In this document: positions 1 through 7,029 of the stretch, piece after piece
How positions within the stretch are numbered: the stretch's first letter is position 1
Layout of the letters: each line of letters opens with the position of its first letter
Source of the DNA: Candidatus Paceibacter sp.
GTDB taxonomy: Bacteria > Patescibacteriota > Patescibacteriia > SG8-24 > DYFX01
Assembly (NCBI GenBank): GCA_020724945.1
Contig: DYFX01000021.1
Location: forward strand, 1 to 16,995
Reading direction: 5' to 3'
DNA length: 16,995 nt
Translations under genes and position numbers: made by a program
Notes under the pieces: generated by a model
Database searches by the model: none
Seen by the model: only the letters and a program-made list of their open reading frames with translations
Told to the model about the DNA's origin: nothing

Positions 1-554
1 GCGTGGGCGGTGTCGAAGCAGACGCCGACATCCTCGCGCTTCACCTGTTTCAGGATGTCGCGCACCTCATCGAAGGTATCGCCGATGACATTGCCGCTGC
101 CGGCGGAGATCTCGATCAAGAGCTGCGTCGAGCCCTCATAGTCCTTCATGAGCTCGTTGATGCCGTCGGCCACCATCCGGATGCCCATCGAGAGCGGGAC
201 ATCCCGCGCGGAGCCCGGATGGAACATGACGGCGCGGGCGCCCAAGGCCGATCCGCGCTCGAGCTCTTCACGGATGATGCGGATGGAGCCGCTCCGGATG
301 CGTTCCGCCGTGGAGGCGAAGTTGATGATGTACGGCGCGTGGATGACCCAAAGCTCCTGTCCGTGTTTCTCGCAGGCCTCGCGGAACTTCTTGGCCGTCT
401 CCGCGGTGATGGGAGCGGCGTTGCCGCCTTGGGGCGGGCGCGAGAAGAACTGGAAGACCTCGCAGCCGATCTTGGCCGCGTTCTCGGGTGCGTTCCAGAG
501 CCCGCCCGCGGCGGAAACATGCGCGCCGAATTTCATATGAGGTGAGGGTAGCAT
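1..554 (-). CDS. nfo: Endonuclease IV (AP endonuclease family 2), 3' part cut off by window edge
   Basis: Base-excision repair enzyme that cuts 5' to abasic sites using a trinuclear zinc centre in a TIM barrel. The visible 184 residues begin MLPSPHMKFGAHVSAAGGLW and carry the family's metal-site landmarks: the HAPY segment (first His ligand), MFHPGS (second His), LIEISAG (Glu ligand) and CFDTAHA at the window edge (Asp and His ligands; the family signature). Full-length members have about 280 residues, so roughly the last third lies off the left edge. Two in-frame ATGs exist, at 554 and 536. The first has AAAGGA five bases upstream and the second has no Shine-Dalgarno, so 554 is chosen. It lies downstream of tig on the same strand but behind a terminator and a paired palindrome. 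I see no convincing promoter of its own. Confidence 0.95.
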   Translation of the reverse strand, partial: MLPSPHMKFGAHVSAAGGLWNAPENAAKIGCEVFQFFSRPPQGGNAAPITAETAKKFREACEKHGQELWVIHAPYIINFASTAERIRSGSIRIIREELERGSALGARAVMFHPGSARDVPLSMGIRMVADGINELMKDYEGSTQLLIEISAGSGNVIGDTFDEVRDILKQVKREDVGVCFDTAH

Positions 555-583
555 TTTTGTCCTTTCGAGCGAAGACATATCCG

Positions 584-642
584 GGGCAGGGCAAGCCCTG
601 CGGCTACCGCCTGTTCATGTAGCTGCAAGGCTTGCCTTGCGC
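584..642. repeat. Paired imperfect palindromes (BIME/REP-like element)
   Basis: Two 24-bp arms, 584-607 and 619-642, are inverted copies of each other (20 of 24 positions match) around an 11-bp spacer. Each arm is itself a palindrome: GCAGGGC-AA-GCCCTGC at 586-601 and GCAAGGC-TT-GCCTTGC at 625-640. The layout resembles bacterial interspersed mosaic elements or a tiny MITE. It sits between the tig terminator and nfo, so it would be at the 5' end of an nfo transcript. Only one copy is in this window, so its repetitive nature is inferred. Confidence 0.6.
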
Positions 643-645
643 GAC

Positions 646-670
646 AGAAAAAGGCGGCCGGGGCCGCCTT
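646..670 (-). terminator. Rho-independent terminator of tig
   Basis: An 8-bp perfect stem, AAGGCGGC (651-658) with GCCGCCTT (663-670), closes a 4-nt loop and is followed on the minus strand by TTTTTCT. It starts 6 bp after the tig stop codon. Confidence 0.85.
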
Positions 671-676
671 CATTCT

Positions 677-1963
677 TCACTTCTTCACCATCGTCTCCCG
701 GATGAACTTCAGGATCATGCGGTTCTTGAGCATCGACTTGATGTAGTCGAGGCCGTCGTCGGAACGCACGCGGGCCTGGGTTTCCGGGTCGTCCTTGTAC
801 ATCGAGATGAGGCGGGTCTGCTCCTCGAGGATTTCCATGTCGGCCGGCTCGATGTTCTCGGCCTTGCCGATGGCGCGCATCAGGACCATCGTCTTCACGC
901 GCTTGATGGCTTCGGGCGCGAAGTCGAGCAGGAGGTCCTTCTGGGTCTTCTTGATGCTCGTCAGGTAGTCGGAGAACTGGAGGCCCTGGCGTGCGACGGA
1001 GTGCTCGAGCTCGTGCAGCATCTTGTGGCACTCGTTGTTCACGAGGAGCTCCGGCACGTCGTCGACCTCGGATTTCTTGAGGAGCTCTTCCAGCGCGGCG
1101 AGCTCCTGGCGCTGGATCTCCTTGCTCTCGGCTTCCTGCTCCAGGTTCTTCTTGAGGAGCGCCCGGAGCTTCTCCATCGATTCCTGTCCGAGGCGCTTGG
1201 CGAAGAAGTCGTCGAGCTCGGCGTGCTTGATCTCGTGGACGCCCTTCAGGTCGACGGAGAATTCGACCTCCTTGCCGGCCAGGCTCTTGTTGAAGTGGTC
1301 CTTGGGGAAGGTGAGCTTGAAGACGCGGTTCTCGCCCTTCTTCATGCCTATGAGCTTCTCCGGAAGACCGGGGATGTAATACTCCTCGTCGAGGTAGACC
1401 GAATGGCCTTTGGTGGTGCCGCCTTCGACGGCGACATGATCGATGCTCATCGCCATGTCGACGACGACCTTGTCGCCCTTCCGCACCTCGCGCTCGACCT
1501 CGTGCTCGGTGCTCTGCATCTTGCGGAGGTCGTTCACCGTCTTCTCGACATCCTCGTCCTTCACGGCGATCGCCTTGGCGTCGACCTTGATGGACTTGTA
1601 GTCCGCGAGCTTCTTTACGGCCGGCAGGAGCGACATCGTCGCGGTGAAGATGACCTCGTTGCCCGGCGCGGCCTTCTCCACGTTGATGGAGGGTTCGCCG
1701 ACGGTATCGAGGTCTTCCTTCTTCAGGATCTCGACCAGGTACTTCTGGACGATCTTCGGGAGCGCTTCCTCGAGGATGGCCATCTCGCCGACGCGGCGGA
1801 CGACGGTGGCGTAGTCGGCCTTGCCGGGGCGGAAGCCTTCGATCTTCACCTGTTCGGAGAGCGCCACGGCGGCGCGTTCCATGAACGGCTTCACCTCGGC
1901 GGCCTCGACGGTCACCTTGGCTTCCTTCTGGCTCTTGGGGAGGTCTTTCAGCGTGTACTGCAT
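677..1963 (-). CDS. tig: Trigger factor, ribosome-associated chaperone/peptidyl-prolyl isomerase
   Basis: First chaperone to meet nascent chains at the ribosome exit tunnel. The 428-residue product has the family's usual length and order. The N-terminal ribosome-binding domain has the loop GFRPGKAD at 43-50, equivalent to the ribosome-docking GFRKGK loop of E. coli. An FKBP-type domain follows at about 150-240 (GDKVVVDMAM through VEFSVDLKGV), then a long helical C-terminal substrate cradle. The frame is open 19 codons further upstream, but homology begins at MQYTLKDLPK, which sets the start at 1963. No Shine-Dalgarno precedes it. It is transcribed divergently from the glycosyltransferase and has a strong terminator of its own. 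Confidence 0.96.
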   Translation of the reverse strand: MQYTLKDLPKSQKEAKVTVEAAEVKPFMERAAVALSEQVKIEGFRPGKADYATVVRRVGEMAILEEALPKIVQKYLVEILKKEDLDTVGEPSINVEKAAPGNEVIFTATMSLLPAVKKLADYKSIKVDAKAIAVKDEDVEKTVNDLRKMQSTEHEVEREVRKGDKVVVDMAMSIDHVAVEGGTTKGHSVYLDEEYYIPGLPEKLIGMKKGENRVFKLTFPKDHFNKSLAGKEVEFSVDLKGVHEIKHAELDDFFAKRLGQESMEKLRALLKKNLEQEAESKEIQRQELAALEELLKKSEVDDVPELLVNNECHKMLHELEHSVARQGLQFSDYLTSIKKTQKDLLLDFAPEAIKRVKTMVLMRAIGKAENIEPADMEILEEQTRLISMYKDDPETQARVRSDDGLDYIKSMLKNRMILKFIRETMVKK

Positions 1964-1991
1964 ACGGCGTAAAAAGGGGATTGACCCGCGT

Positions 1992-2020
1992 AGTGTGGCG
2001 GAAATCGCCGCTCCAGTCAA
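1992..2020 (-). promoter_or_regulatory. Putative tig promoter
   Basis: TTGACT (2015-2020), 17-bp spacer, CACACT (1992-1997). The predicted start near 1985 gives a leader of about 22 nt. It is partly back-to-back with the extended -10 promoter of the glycosyltransferase. Confidence 0.5.
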
Positions 2021-2026
2021 GACGAG

Positions 2027-2035
2027 TGCTATGAT
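2027..2035 (+). promoter_or_regulatory. Extended -10 promoter giving a near-leaderless glycosyltransferase mRNA
   Basis: TG-C-TATGAT is a near-consensus extended -10 element without a recognisable -35. Transcription would start near 2042, one or two bases before the ATG at 2044. No Shine-Dalgarno is present, consistent with leaderless translation. Confidence 0.6.
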
Positions 2036-2043
2036 GTCGCCAT

Positions 2044-3552
2044 ATGGCCTGGAAGGCGCGCTACAAGAGGTATTGGCCCTGGGTCGGACTCCTCGTCCTG
2101 GCGGCTTCGCTGCGCCTGCCGCTCCTCTTCGGGCTCGGGACGCTCTGGAACGACGAGGCCTTCACCCGGCACTTCGCGCTCCTGCCGCTCGAGGAGGGCT
2201 TGCGCTCCATGACGATGGATGTGCACCCGCCGCTCCACCTCGCCGCGGTCCACTTCTGGATGAAGCTCTTCGGGACGACGGCCCTGGCGATGCGATCGCT
2301 CTCGTTCGTCTTCGCGCTGGCGGGCCTCGCCGTCTTCCTGAAGCTCGCGCGCGAGCTTTTCGGGAAACGCGAGGCGCTTCTCGCCGGACTCCTCGCGGCC
2401 GCGAGCCCGCTCATGGCCTACTACGGCGCCGACGCGCGGATGTACGCGATGACCTTCTTCCTGGCGTCGCTCTCGTCGCTGCTCTTCTGGCGGACGACGC
2501 TCGGCGACGCGCGGGCGAAGGAGGCGTGGATGTGGGCGTCGCTCGCGCTGGCGCTCACGCACCTCACGGGCGCCTTCGTGCTGGCGGGTCAGGCGCTCTT
2601 CCTGCTCGTCTCGCGCGAACGCCGGCCGCTCTTCTACGGGATGCTTTGGCGCTTCGTCCTGATCGCGCTCGTCCTCGCCGTCTGGCTGGTGCCGGCGGCG
2701 ACCTTCCGCCTCCAGTCGATCTCGAAGGAGTGGCAGTTCCGGTCCGGACAGGAGGATCTGCACGCCTCGATGTCGCTCCTGTACTGGATCTGGCTCGGCA
2801 AGAACAAGGCCCAGCTCGCCATCGCCTTCGCCGTCACGGGCCTCCTGATGTTCGGCGGCCTCCTCCGTCGCTCCGAACGGCGGCCGTTCTTCAACATCAC
2901 GCCCGAGAGCGCCTTCCTGTTCTCCTGGTTCGCCTGCGTGTTCGCGCCGTTCCTGCTCTTCCCGAATGTCACGCCGCGCTACCTCATCGCCGCAGTGCCG
3001 CCGTTCTTCCTGCTCGTCGCGCGCGGCTTCCTGAAGGCCGCAGGTGTACGACGCGGCGGCCTCGTCCTGGGGGCGCTGCTGATCGGGTTCCTGGCGCTGC
3101 CCGGTCTCGCGGCGCAGTACGCGACCCGATCCTACAACTGGGACCGCACCGCGGCCTGGATCTCCGAGCGGCGCGCCGAAGGCGACCGCGTCGTCTTCGG
3201 ATGGTACGCCGACGCCCTCGCGATCGAAGGGCTCGACGACGCGGAACTCGCCCGCGTCGCGGACGGCGCCGCCGGCCTCTATCCGTTCGACGACGGCTTC
3301 GATGCGCACGCCCGCTACGCCGCACATGCCGGCACCCTGGCCATCGCTCCTCGCGACCTCGACCGCCTCGCTCCAGCGTTCGACGGCGCCGAGCGCGTCT
3401 TCTTCATCCCGAACTTCTACCTGACGCTCCAAGACGGCGGGAAGGCCGACGAGACCGTCGCGGACTGGATCAACGCGCGCGGGTGGTATCTCGCGGAACG
3501 CCTCGAACCGGAAGGCCGCACGCAGGGCGTCTGGCTGCTGGTGCGGAAATGA
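2044..3552 (+). CDS. GT-C type membrane glycosyltransferase (PMT/ArnT-like, glycosyltransferase family 39 superfamily)
   Basis: Predicted integral-membrane enzyme that moves a sugar from a polyprenyl-phosphate carrier to an acceptor on the outer face of the membrane. The 502 residues form many hydrophobic segments, the first at about 12-30. Family landmarks are visible: the acidic pair D37-E38 in WNDEAF on the first outside loop (site of the catalytic Asp in PMT/ArnT enzymes), MDVHPPLH at 58-65, and ADARMYAM at 129-136, typical of PMT_2-like proteins. A mostly soluble domain of about 130 residues closes the protein (from about 370). The sugar and acceptor cannot be told from sequence. It stands alone, convergent with the unknown gene at 3572, and I see no U-tract terminator on its own strand. 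Confidence 0.85.
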   Translation: MAWKARYKRYWPWVGLLVLAASLRLPLLFGLGTLWNDEAFTRHFALLPLEEGLRSMTMDVHPPLHLAAVHFWMKLFGTTALAMRSLSFVFALAGLAVFLKLARELFGKREALLAGLLAAASPLMAYYGADARMYAMTFFLASLSSLLFWRTTLGDARAKEAWMWASLALALTHLTGAFVLAGQALFLLVSRERRPLFYGMLWRFVLIALVLAVWLVPAATFRLQSISKEWQFRSGQEDLHASMSLLYWIWLGKNKAQLAIAFAVTGLLMFGGLLRRSERRPFFNITPESAFLFSWFACVFAPFLLFPNVTPRYLIAAVPPFFLLVARGFLKAAGVRRGGLVLGALLIGFLALPGLAAQYATRSYNWDRTAAWISERRAEGDRVVFGWYADALAIEGLDDAELARVADGAAGLYPFDDGFDAHARYAAHAGTLAIAPRDLDRLAPAFDGAERVFFIPNFYLTLQDGGKADETVADWINARGWYLAERLEPEGRTQGVWLLVRK

Positions 3553-3576
3553 AAAAAATGACCCGTGAGGGTCATT
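3551..3576 (-). terminator. Rho-independent terminator of the 225-aa gene
   Basis: 8-bp perfect stem AATGACCC/GGGTCATT (3557-3564 with 3569-3576), minus-strand loop TCAC, followed on the minus strand by a run of Ts. The gene's TGA (3574-3572) lies inside the stem. The plus strand has no U-tract, so it serves the minus gene. Confidence 0.85.
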
Positions 3577-4249
3577 CGACGAAGATGAGCCAGCGCTCGG
3601 AGGCCGCGCCGCCCTCCGGGAGGTAGCGGCCGACGGGCATGTTCGAGCGGAACAGCTTGGCGAGCGGCAGCATCCGCTCCACCGCCCGCGTCTCGCCGGC
3701 CATCGCGTGGGCGAAGAGGTGCGTGAAGTACGAGACGATCGACTTGTCGAAGAGCTTCGTGAAGCTCGCGCCGAACTGGCTGCCGCGCAGGACCTGCTTG
3801 AGGCCGCCCGCGTTCATCAGCGTGCGCAGGCGCCGTTCGAGGCCGATGTTGCGCGTCTCGCCCTGGTACTCGATCTTGACGACCGGCAGCTTCGCGCGCT
3901 GTTCGCGGTGGACCGGCGTCGCCTCAAGCACCTTGGCGACCGAGCCGGTTTCGGCCACGGCGTAGACCATCATCTGCCGGACGGGATCGGAGGCGCAGAG
4001 CTTGGAGAGGCTCTGCGTGCCGATCTCGATCCGCTCCGGCTCGATGAGCGACAGGCAGGACAGCATCTCGCGGATCGCGCCGAGGCGCGCCTCGGTCTCG
4101 CGCTCCGGCTCCATCCGGTACGGTCCGTTCACGAGGCGGCCGAGGAACTTCTCGAGCGTCTCGAGCGCGGCGGCGGTCAGGCCGTTGTTGGCGTTCGCGC
4201 GGTTCAGGTACGAGCGCACCTCCAGCGTGTCGGAAAGATGAACGAGCAT
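3572..4249 (-). CDS. Hypothetical soluble protein, 225 aa
   Basis: I do not recognise this protein. It is soluble, probably largely helical, without signal peptide, membrane segment or cysteine motif. It has an acidic/helical first half (ALETLEKFLGRLV, then EPERETEARLGAIREML) and a more basic second half (NIGLERRLRTLMNAGG, LKQVLRGSQFGASFTKLF). The frame is open 21 codons further, but AAGGGAG four bases before the ATG at 4249 and a strong promoter ending at 4284 fix this start. It is monocistronic between its own promoter and terminator. Codon use matches its neighbours, so it looks native and expressed. Confidence 0.8.
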   Translation of the reverse strand: MLVHLSDTLEVRSYLNRANANNGLTAAALETLEKFLGRLVNGPYRMEPERETEARLGAIREMLSCLSLIEPERIEIGTQSLSKLCASDPVRQMMVYAVAETGSVAKVLEATPVHREQRAKLPVVKIEYQGETRNIGLERRLRTLMNAGGLKQVLRGSQFGASFTKLFDKSIVSYFTHLFAHAMAGETRAVERMLPLAKLFRSNMPVGRYLPEGGAASERWLIFVE

Positions 4250-4283
4250 CGCGTCTCCCTTCTTCCTGTGAAGAACTGCCGCC

Positions 4284-4312
4284 GTTATAGCTCGTTCCGT
4301 CGTCCGCGTCAA
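4284..4312 (-). promoter_or_regulatory. Strong sigma70-type promoter of the 225-aa gene
   Basis: TTGACG (4307-4312), 17-bp spacer, TATAAC (4284-4289). The start near 4277 gives a leader of about 28 nt. It lies 14 bp beyond the hppA terminator stem. Confidence 0.75.
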
Positions 4313-4321
4313 CCCTCGCCA

Positions 4322-4352
4322 TACGAAAACCCCGCTCGTGAGAGCGGGGTTT
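4322..4352 (-). terminator. Rho-independent terminator of hppA
   Basis: 11-bp perfect stem AAACCCCGCTC/GAGCGGGGTTT (4327-4337 with 4342-4352), minus-strand loop TCAC, then TCGTAT. The terminal Ts are mostly inside the stem, so the tail is short. It lies 6 bp after the hppA stop. Confidence 0.8.
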
Positions 4353-4358
4353 CGCGCC

Positions 4359-6359
4359 TTAGCGCATCAGGAACGGGATGAGCAGGAGGGCGACGATGTT
4401 GATGATCTTGATCATCGGGTTGATCGCCGGGCCGGCGGTATCCTTGTACGGGTCGCCGACGGTGTCGCCGGTGACCGCCGCCTGGTGGGCGAAGGAGCCC
4501 TTGCCGCCGTGGTGGCCGGACTCGATGTACTTCTTGGCGTTGTCCCACGCGGCGCCGCCGGTCGTCATCGAGAGGCCGACGAAGAGGCCGGTGACGATGG
4601 AGCCGACGAGCAGGCCGCCGAGCGCCTGGGGACCGAGGACGAGACCGACGGCCACCGGCGCCACGACCGGCAGGAGGGCCGGGATGACCATCTCGCGGAG
4701 GGCGGACTTGGTGACGATGTCGACGGCCGCGCCGTAGTCCGGCTTGCCGGAACCGTCCATGATGCCCTTGATGTCGCGGAACTGGCGGCGGACCTCCTCG
4801 ACGACGGCGCCCGCGGCGCGGCCGACGGCCTTCATGCCCATCGAGCCGAAGAGGTAGGGGAGCAGACCGCCGATGAAGAGGCCGACCAGGACCTTCACAT
4901 CCGCGAGGTCGAAGGCGACATCCGTGAGGCCGAAGTGCTTCTTGAAGTCCTCGAGGAACGAGGCGAAGAGCACGACGGCGGCGAGGCCGGCGGAAGCGAT
5001 GGCGTAGCCCTTGGTGACGGCCTTGGTGGTGTTGCCGACCGCGTCGAGCGGATCGGTGACATCGCGGACTTCCTTCGGAAGGCCGGCCATCTCGGCGATG
5101 CCGCCGGCGTTGTCGGTGATCGGGCCGAAGGCGTCGATGGCGACGATGATGCCCGCGAAGGAGAGCATCGACATCGAGGCGACCGCGACGCCGTAGACGC
5201 CGGCGAAGCCGTAGGAGAGCAGGATGCCGGCGGCGATCACGAGGATCGGGAGCGCGGTGGACTGCATCGAGACGGCGAGGCCGGAGATGATGTTGGTGCC
5301 GTGTCCGGTCTCGGACGCCTTGGCGATCTCCTGGACCGGGGCGTACTGGGTGCCCGTGTAGTATTCGGTGATCCAGATCATCAGGCCCGTGACGGCGACG
5401 CCGACGAGCGAAGCCATGAAGAGCTTCATCGCGTCGATGCCGGTGCCGGCGAACATCCACTTGGTGACCGGGTAGAAGGCGACGGCGGAGAGGATGCCGG
5501 AACCGATGAGGCCCTTATAGAGGGCGCCCATGATGTTCATGCTGGCGCCGAGGCGGATGAAGAAGGTGCCGATGATGCCGGTCAGGATGGAGACGCCGCC
5601 GATGACGAGCGGATAGAGGACGGCGTTCGGGACATCGCCGAAGACGAGGCTGCCGAGCAGCATCGCGGCGATGGCGGTGACGGCGTAGGTCTCGAAGAGG
5701 TCCGCGGCCATGCCGGCGCAGTCGCCGACATTGTCGCCGACATTGTCCGCGATGACGGCCGGGTTGCGCGGGTCGTCTTCCGGAATGCCCGCTTCGACCT
5801 TGCCGACGAGGTCGGCGCCGACATCCGCGGCTTTCGTGAAGATGCCGCCGCCCAGACGGGCGAAGACCGAGATCAGCGATCCGCCGAAGCCGAGGCTGAC
5901 GAGCGCCGCGACATCCTTGGTGGCGGCGTAGAAGCCGGCCACCGCCAGGAGGCTCAAGCCGACGACGAGGAGGCCGGTGACGGTGCCGCCTTTGACGGCG
6001 ACATCCAGTGCGGCGCTCATGCCGGTCTTGGCCGCTTCCGCCGTGCGGACATTGGCCTTCACCGAGACCGTCATGCCGATGTAGCCGGCGAGCGCGGAGA
6101 AGACGGCGCCGACGACGAAGCCGACGGCCGAGGTGAAGCTCAAGCCCCACCAGATGATGAGGGTCAGGACGATGGCCACATAGGACAGCGTCTTGGTCTG
6201 GCGGCCGAGGTAGGCGTTGGCGCCTTCCTGGATGGCCGAGGCGATGGCTTGCATCTTCTCATCGCCCGCGGGGCGCTTGAGGATCCACTTGGCCAGGAAC
6301 AGGCCATAGCCGACGGCACCGAGGCCCGCGGCGAGGGCGAATATGAGCGTATTGGACAT
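4359..6359 (-). CDS. hppA: Membrane-bound K+-independent H+-translocating pyrophosphatase
   Basis: Hydrolyses cytosolic pyrophosphate and pumps protons across the membrane. At 666 residues it matches bacterial family length and has many membrane helices. The pyrophosphate site is intact: DVGADLVGK at 179-187, followed by EDDPRNPAVIADNVGDN and the C-terminal GDTVGDPYKDTAGPAINP motif. In GNTTKAVTKG the residues K446 and T449 occupy the positions (K460/T463 in the usual numbering) that mark K+-independent pumps; K+-dependent ones carry Ala at the first. The start at 6359 (MSNTLIFALAAGLGAVGYG) begins the first helix. No Shine-Dalgarno is evident, but a near-consensus promoter lies just upstream. 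It probably couples biosynthetic pyrophosphate to the proton gradient that the nearby antiporter can use. Confidence 0.97.
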   Translation of the reverse strand: MSNTLIFALAAGLGAVGYGLFLAKWILKRPAGDEKMQAIASAIQEGANAYLGRQTKTLSYVAIVLTLIIWWGLSFTSAVGFVVGAVFSALAGYIGMTVSVKANVRTAEAAKTGMSAALDVAVKGGTVTGLLVVGLSLLAVAGFYAATKDVAALVSLGFGGSLISVFARLGGGIFTKAADVGADLVGKVEAGIPEDDPRNPAVIADNVGDNVGDCAGMAADLFETYAVTAIAAMLLGSLVFGDVPNAVLYPLVIGGVSILTGIIGTFFIRLGASMNIMGALYKGLIGSGILSAVAFYPVTKWMFAGTGIDAMKLFMASLVGVAVTGLMIWITEYYTGTQYAPVQEIAKASETGHGTNIISGLAVSMQSTALPILVIAAGILLSYGFAGVYGVAVASMSMLSFAGIIVAIDAFGPITDNAGGIAEMAGLPKEVRDVTDPLDAVGNTTKAVTKGYAIASAGLAAVVLFASFLEDFKKHFGLTDVAFDLADVKVLVGLFIGGLLPYLFGSMGMKAVGRAAGAVVEEVRRQFRDIKGIMDGSGKPDYGAAVDIVTKSALREMVIPALLPVVAPVAVGLVLGPQALGGLLVGSIVTGLFVGLSMTTGGAAWDNAKKYIESGHHGGKGSFAHQAAVTGDTVGDPYKDTAGPAINPMIKIINIVALLLIPFLMR

Positions 6360-6386
6360 ACGGATTTATGGGTAAATAACGAGGGT

Positions 6387-6415
6387 ATCGTAAGGAATAG
6401 GGGTCGATTTGTCAA
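6387..6415 (-). promoter_or_regulatory. Near-consensus hppA promoter
   Basis: TTGACA (6410-6415, perfect -35), 17-bp spacer, TACGAT (6387-6392). The start near 6380 gives a leader of about 20 nt. The -35 begins two bases past the T-tract of the upstream terminator. Confidence 0.8.
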
Positions 6416-6416
6416 T

Positions 6417-6443
6417 GAAAAAGCCCGACCTGGACGGGTCGGG
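6417..6443 (-). terminator. Rho-independent terminator of the 166-aa gene
   Basis: 7-bp stem CCCGACC/GGTCGGG (6424-6430 with 6437-6443) around a 6-nt loop, followed on the minus strand by GCTTTTTCA. Confidence 0.8.
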
Positions 6444-6451
6444 TCATCGGG

Positions 6452-6952
6452 TCAAAAGTCGAATGCCAGGCCGCGGAGCTCGAGGAGCTTCTTGGCCTCG
6501 GGAGGGAAGATCGCGTTCGGGTCACGCTCGTAGCCGCGCATCAGGCTGACGGCGGGCTTGAGGACGCCGTCGCGGAATTTCTGGGCATTGTCCCAGGGAA
6601 GGGCGTATGGCCCGCGGACGCAGCCGGTCGCGAACAGGTCGTAGAGGAACTGTCCGCCGCCCCAGAGCATGGTCTCATCGAGGCGCGCGCGGCGCACGAC
6701 GCCGCGGTCGAACTCGCGGGCGTGGCGTTCGGTCATCACGAGCCAGGAGAAGAAGAACTCGGCGAGGAGCCGCCGGCACATGACGGCGCCGCTCGCCTGG
6801 ATCCGTCCCGACTCGGTCTCGTCGCAAGGGGGATGGCCCGTGTGGGCCTCGAAGTCCGCCTGGACGATGGCGTTGCACCAGGACCAGGTGATGAGCAGGA
6901 AGCGGCTCTCGAGGCGGTGGATGAGGGAAGGGACGCGTCGATCGTCGGACAT
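6452..6952 (-). CDS. Hypothetical soluble protein, 166 aa
   Basis: I do not recognise this protein. It is aromatic-rich and probably helical, with no signal peptide or clear membrane span. Conspicuous segments are FLLITWSWCNAIVQADFEAH near residue 18, LLAEFFFSWLVMTERHAREF near 60, and MLWGGGQFLYDLFATGC near 93. A Trp/Cys/His-rich character suggests a buried helical bundle, but no catalytic motif can be named. A GGAGG four bases upstream of the ATG supports the start. It has its own terminator and sits between the 262-aa unknown and hppA, all on one strand. Confidence 0.75.
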   Translation of the reverse strand: MSDDRRVPSLIHRLESRFLLITWSWCNAIVQADFEAHTGHPPCDETESGRIQASGAVMCRRLLAEFFFSWLVMTERHAREFDRGVVRRARLDETMLWGGGQFLYDLFATGCVRGPYALPWDNAQKFRDGVLKPAVSLMRGYERDPNAIFPPEAKKLLELRGLAFDF

Positions 6953-6968
6953 GATGCCTCCACCACGG

Positions 6969-6997
6969 AATCTAGCGCGGTTCGGCCGAAAAGAAAA
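6969..6997 (-). promoter_or_regulatory. Weak putative promoter of the 166-aa gene
   Basis: TTTTCT (6992-6997), 17-bp spacer, TAGATT (6969-6974). The -35 would coincide with the T-tract of the upstream terminator. Both boxes are poor, so this is tentative. Confidence 0.35.
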
Positions 6998-7029
6998 GCT
7001 GACCGCGCGGCGGAGGCCGGACGGTCAGC
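6990..7029 (-). terminator. Rho-independent terminator of the 262-aa gene
   Basis: 8-bp perfect stem GCTGACCG/CGGTCAGC (6998-7005 with 7022-7029) with a 16-nt loop that can pair internally, then TTTTCTTTT on the minus strand. The gene's TGA stop (7027-7025) lies inside the stem. Confidence 0.75.

Noticed and set aside
632..1972. A 446-codon plus-strand frame opposite tig
   Set aside because: It is a shadow of trigger factor; low-complexity Leu/Asp/Glu/His composition and no ribosome site.
4338..6533. A 731-codon open frame on the plus strand opposite hppA
   Set aside because: It is antisense to a clear family member, has a biased Asp/Glu/Gly/Arg composition with no domain, and is typical of GC-rich shadow frames.
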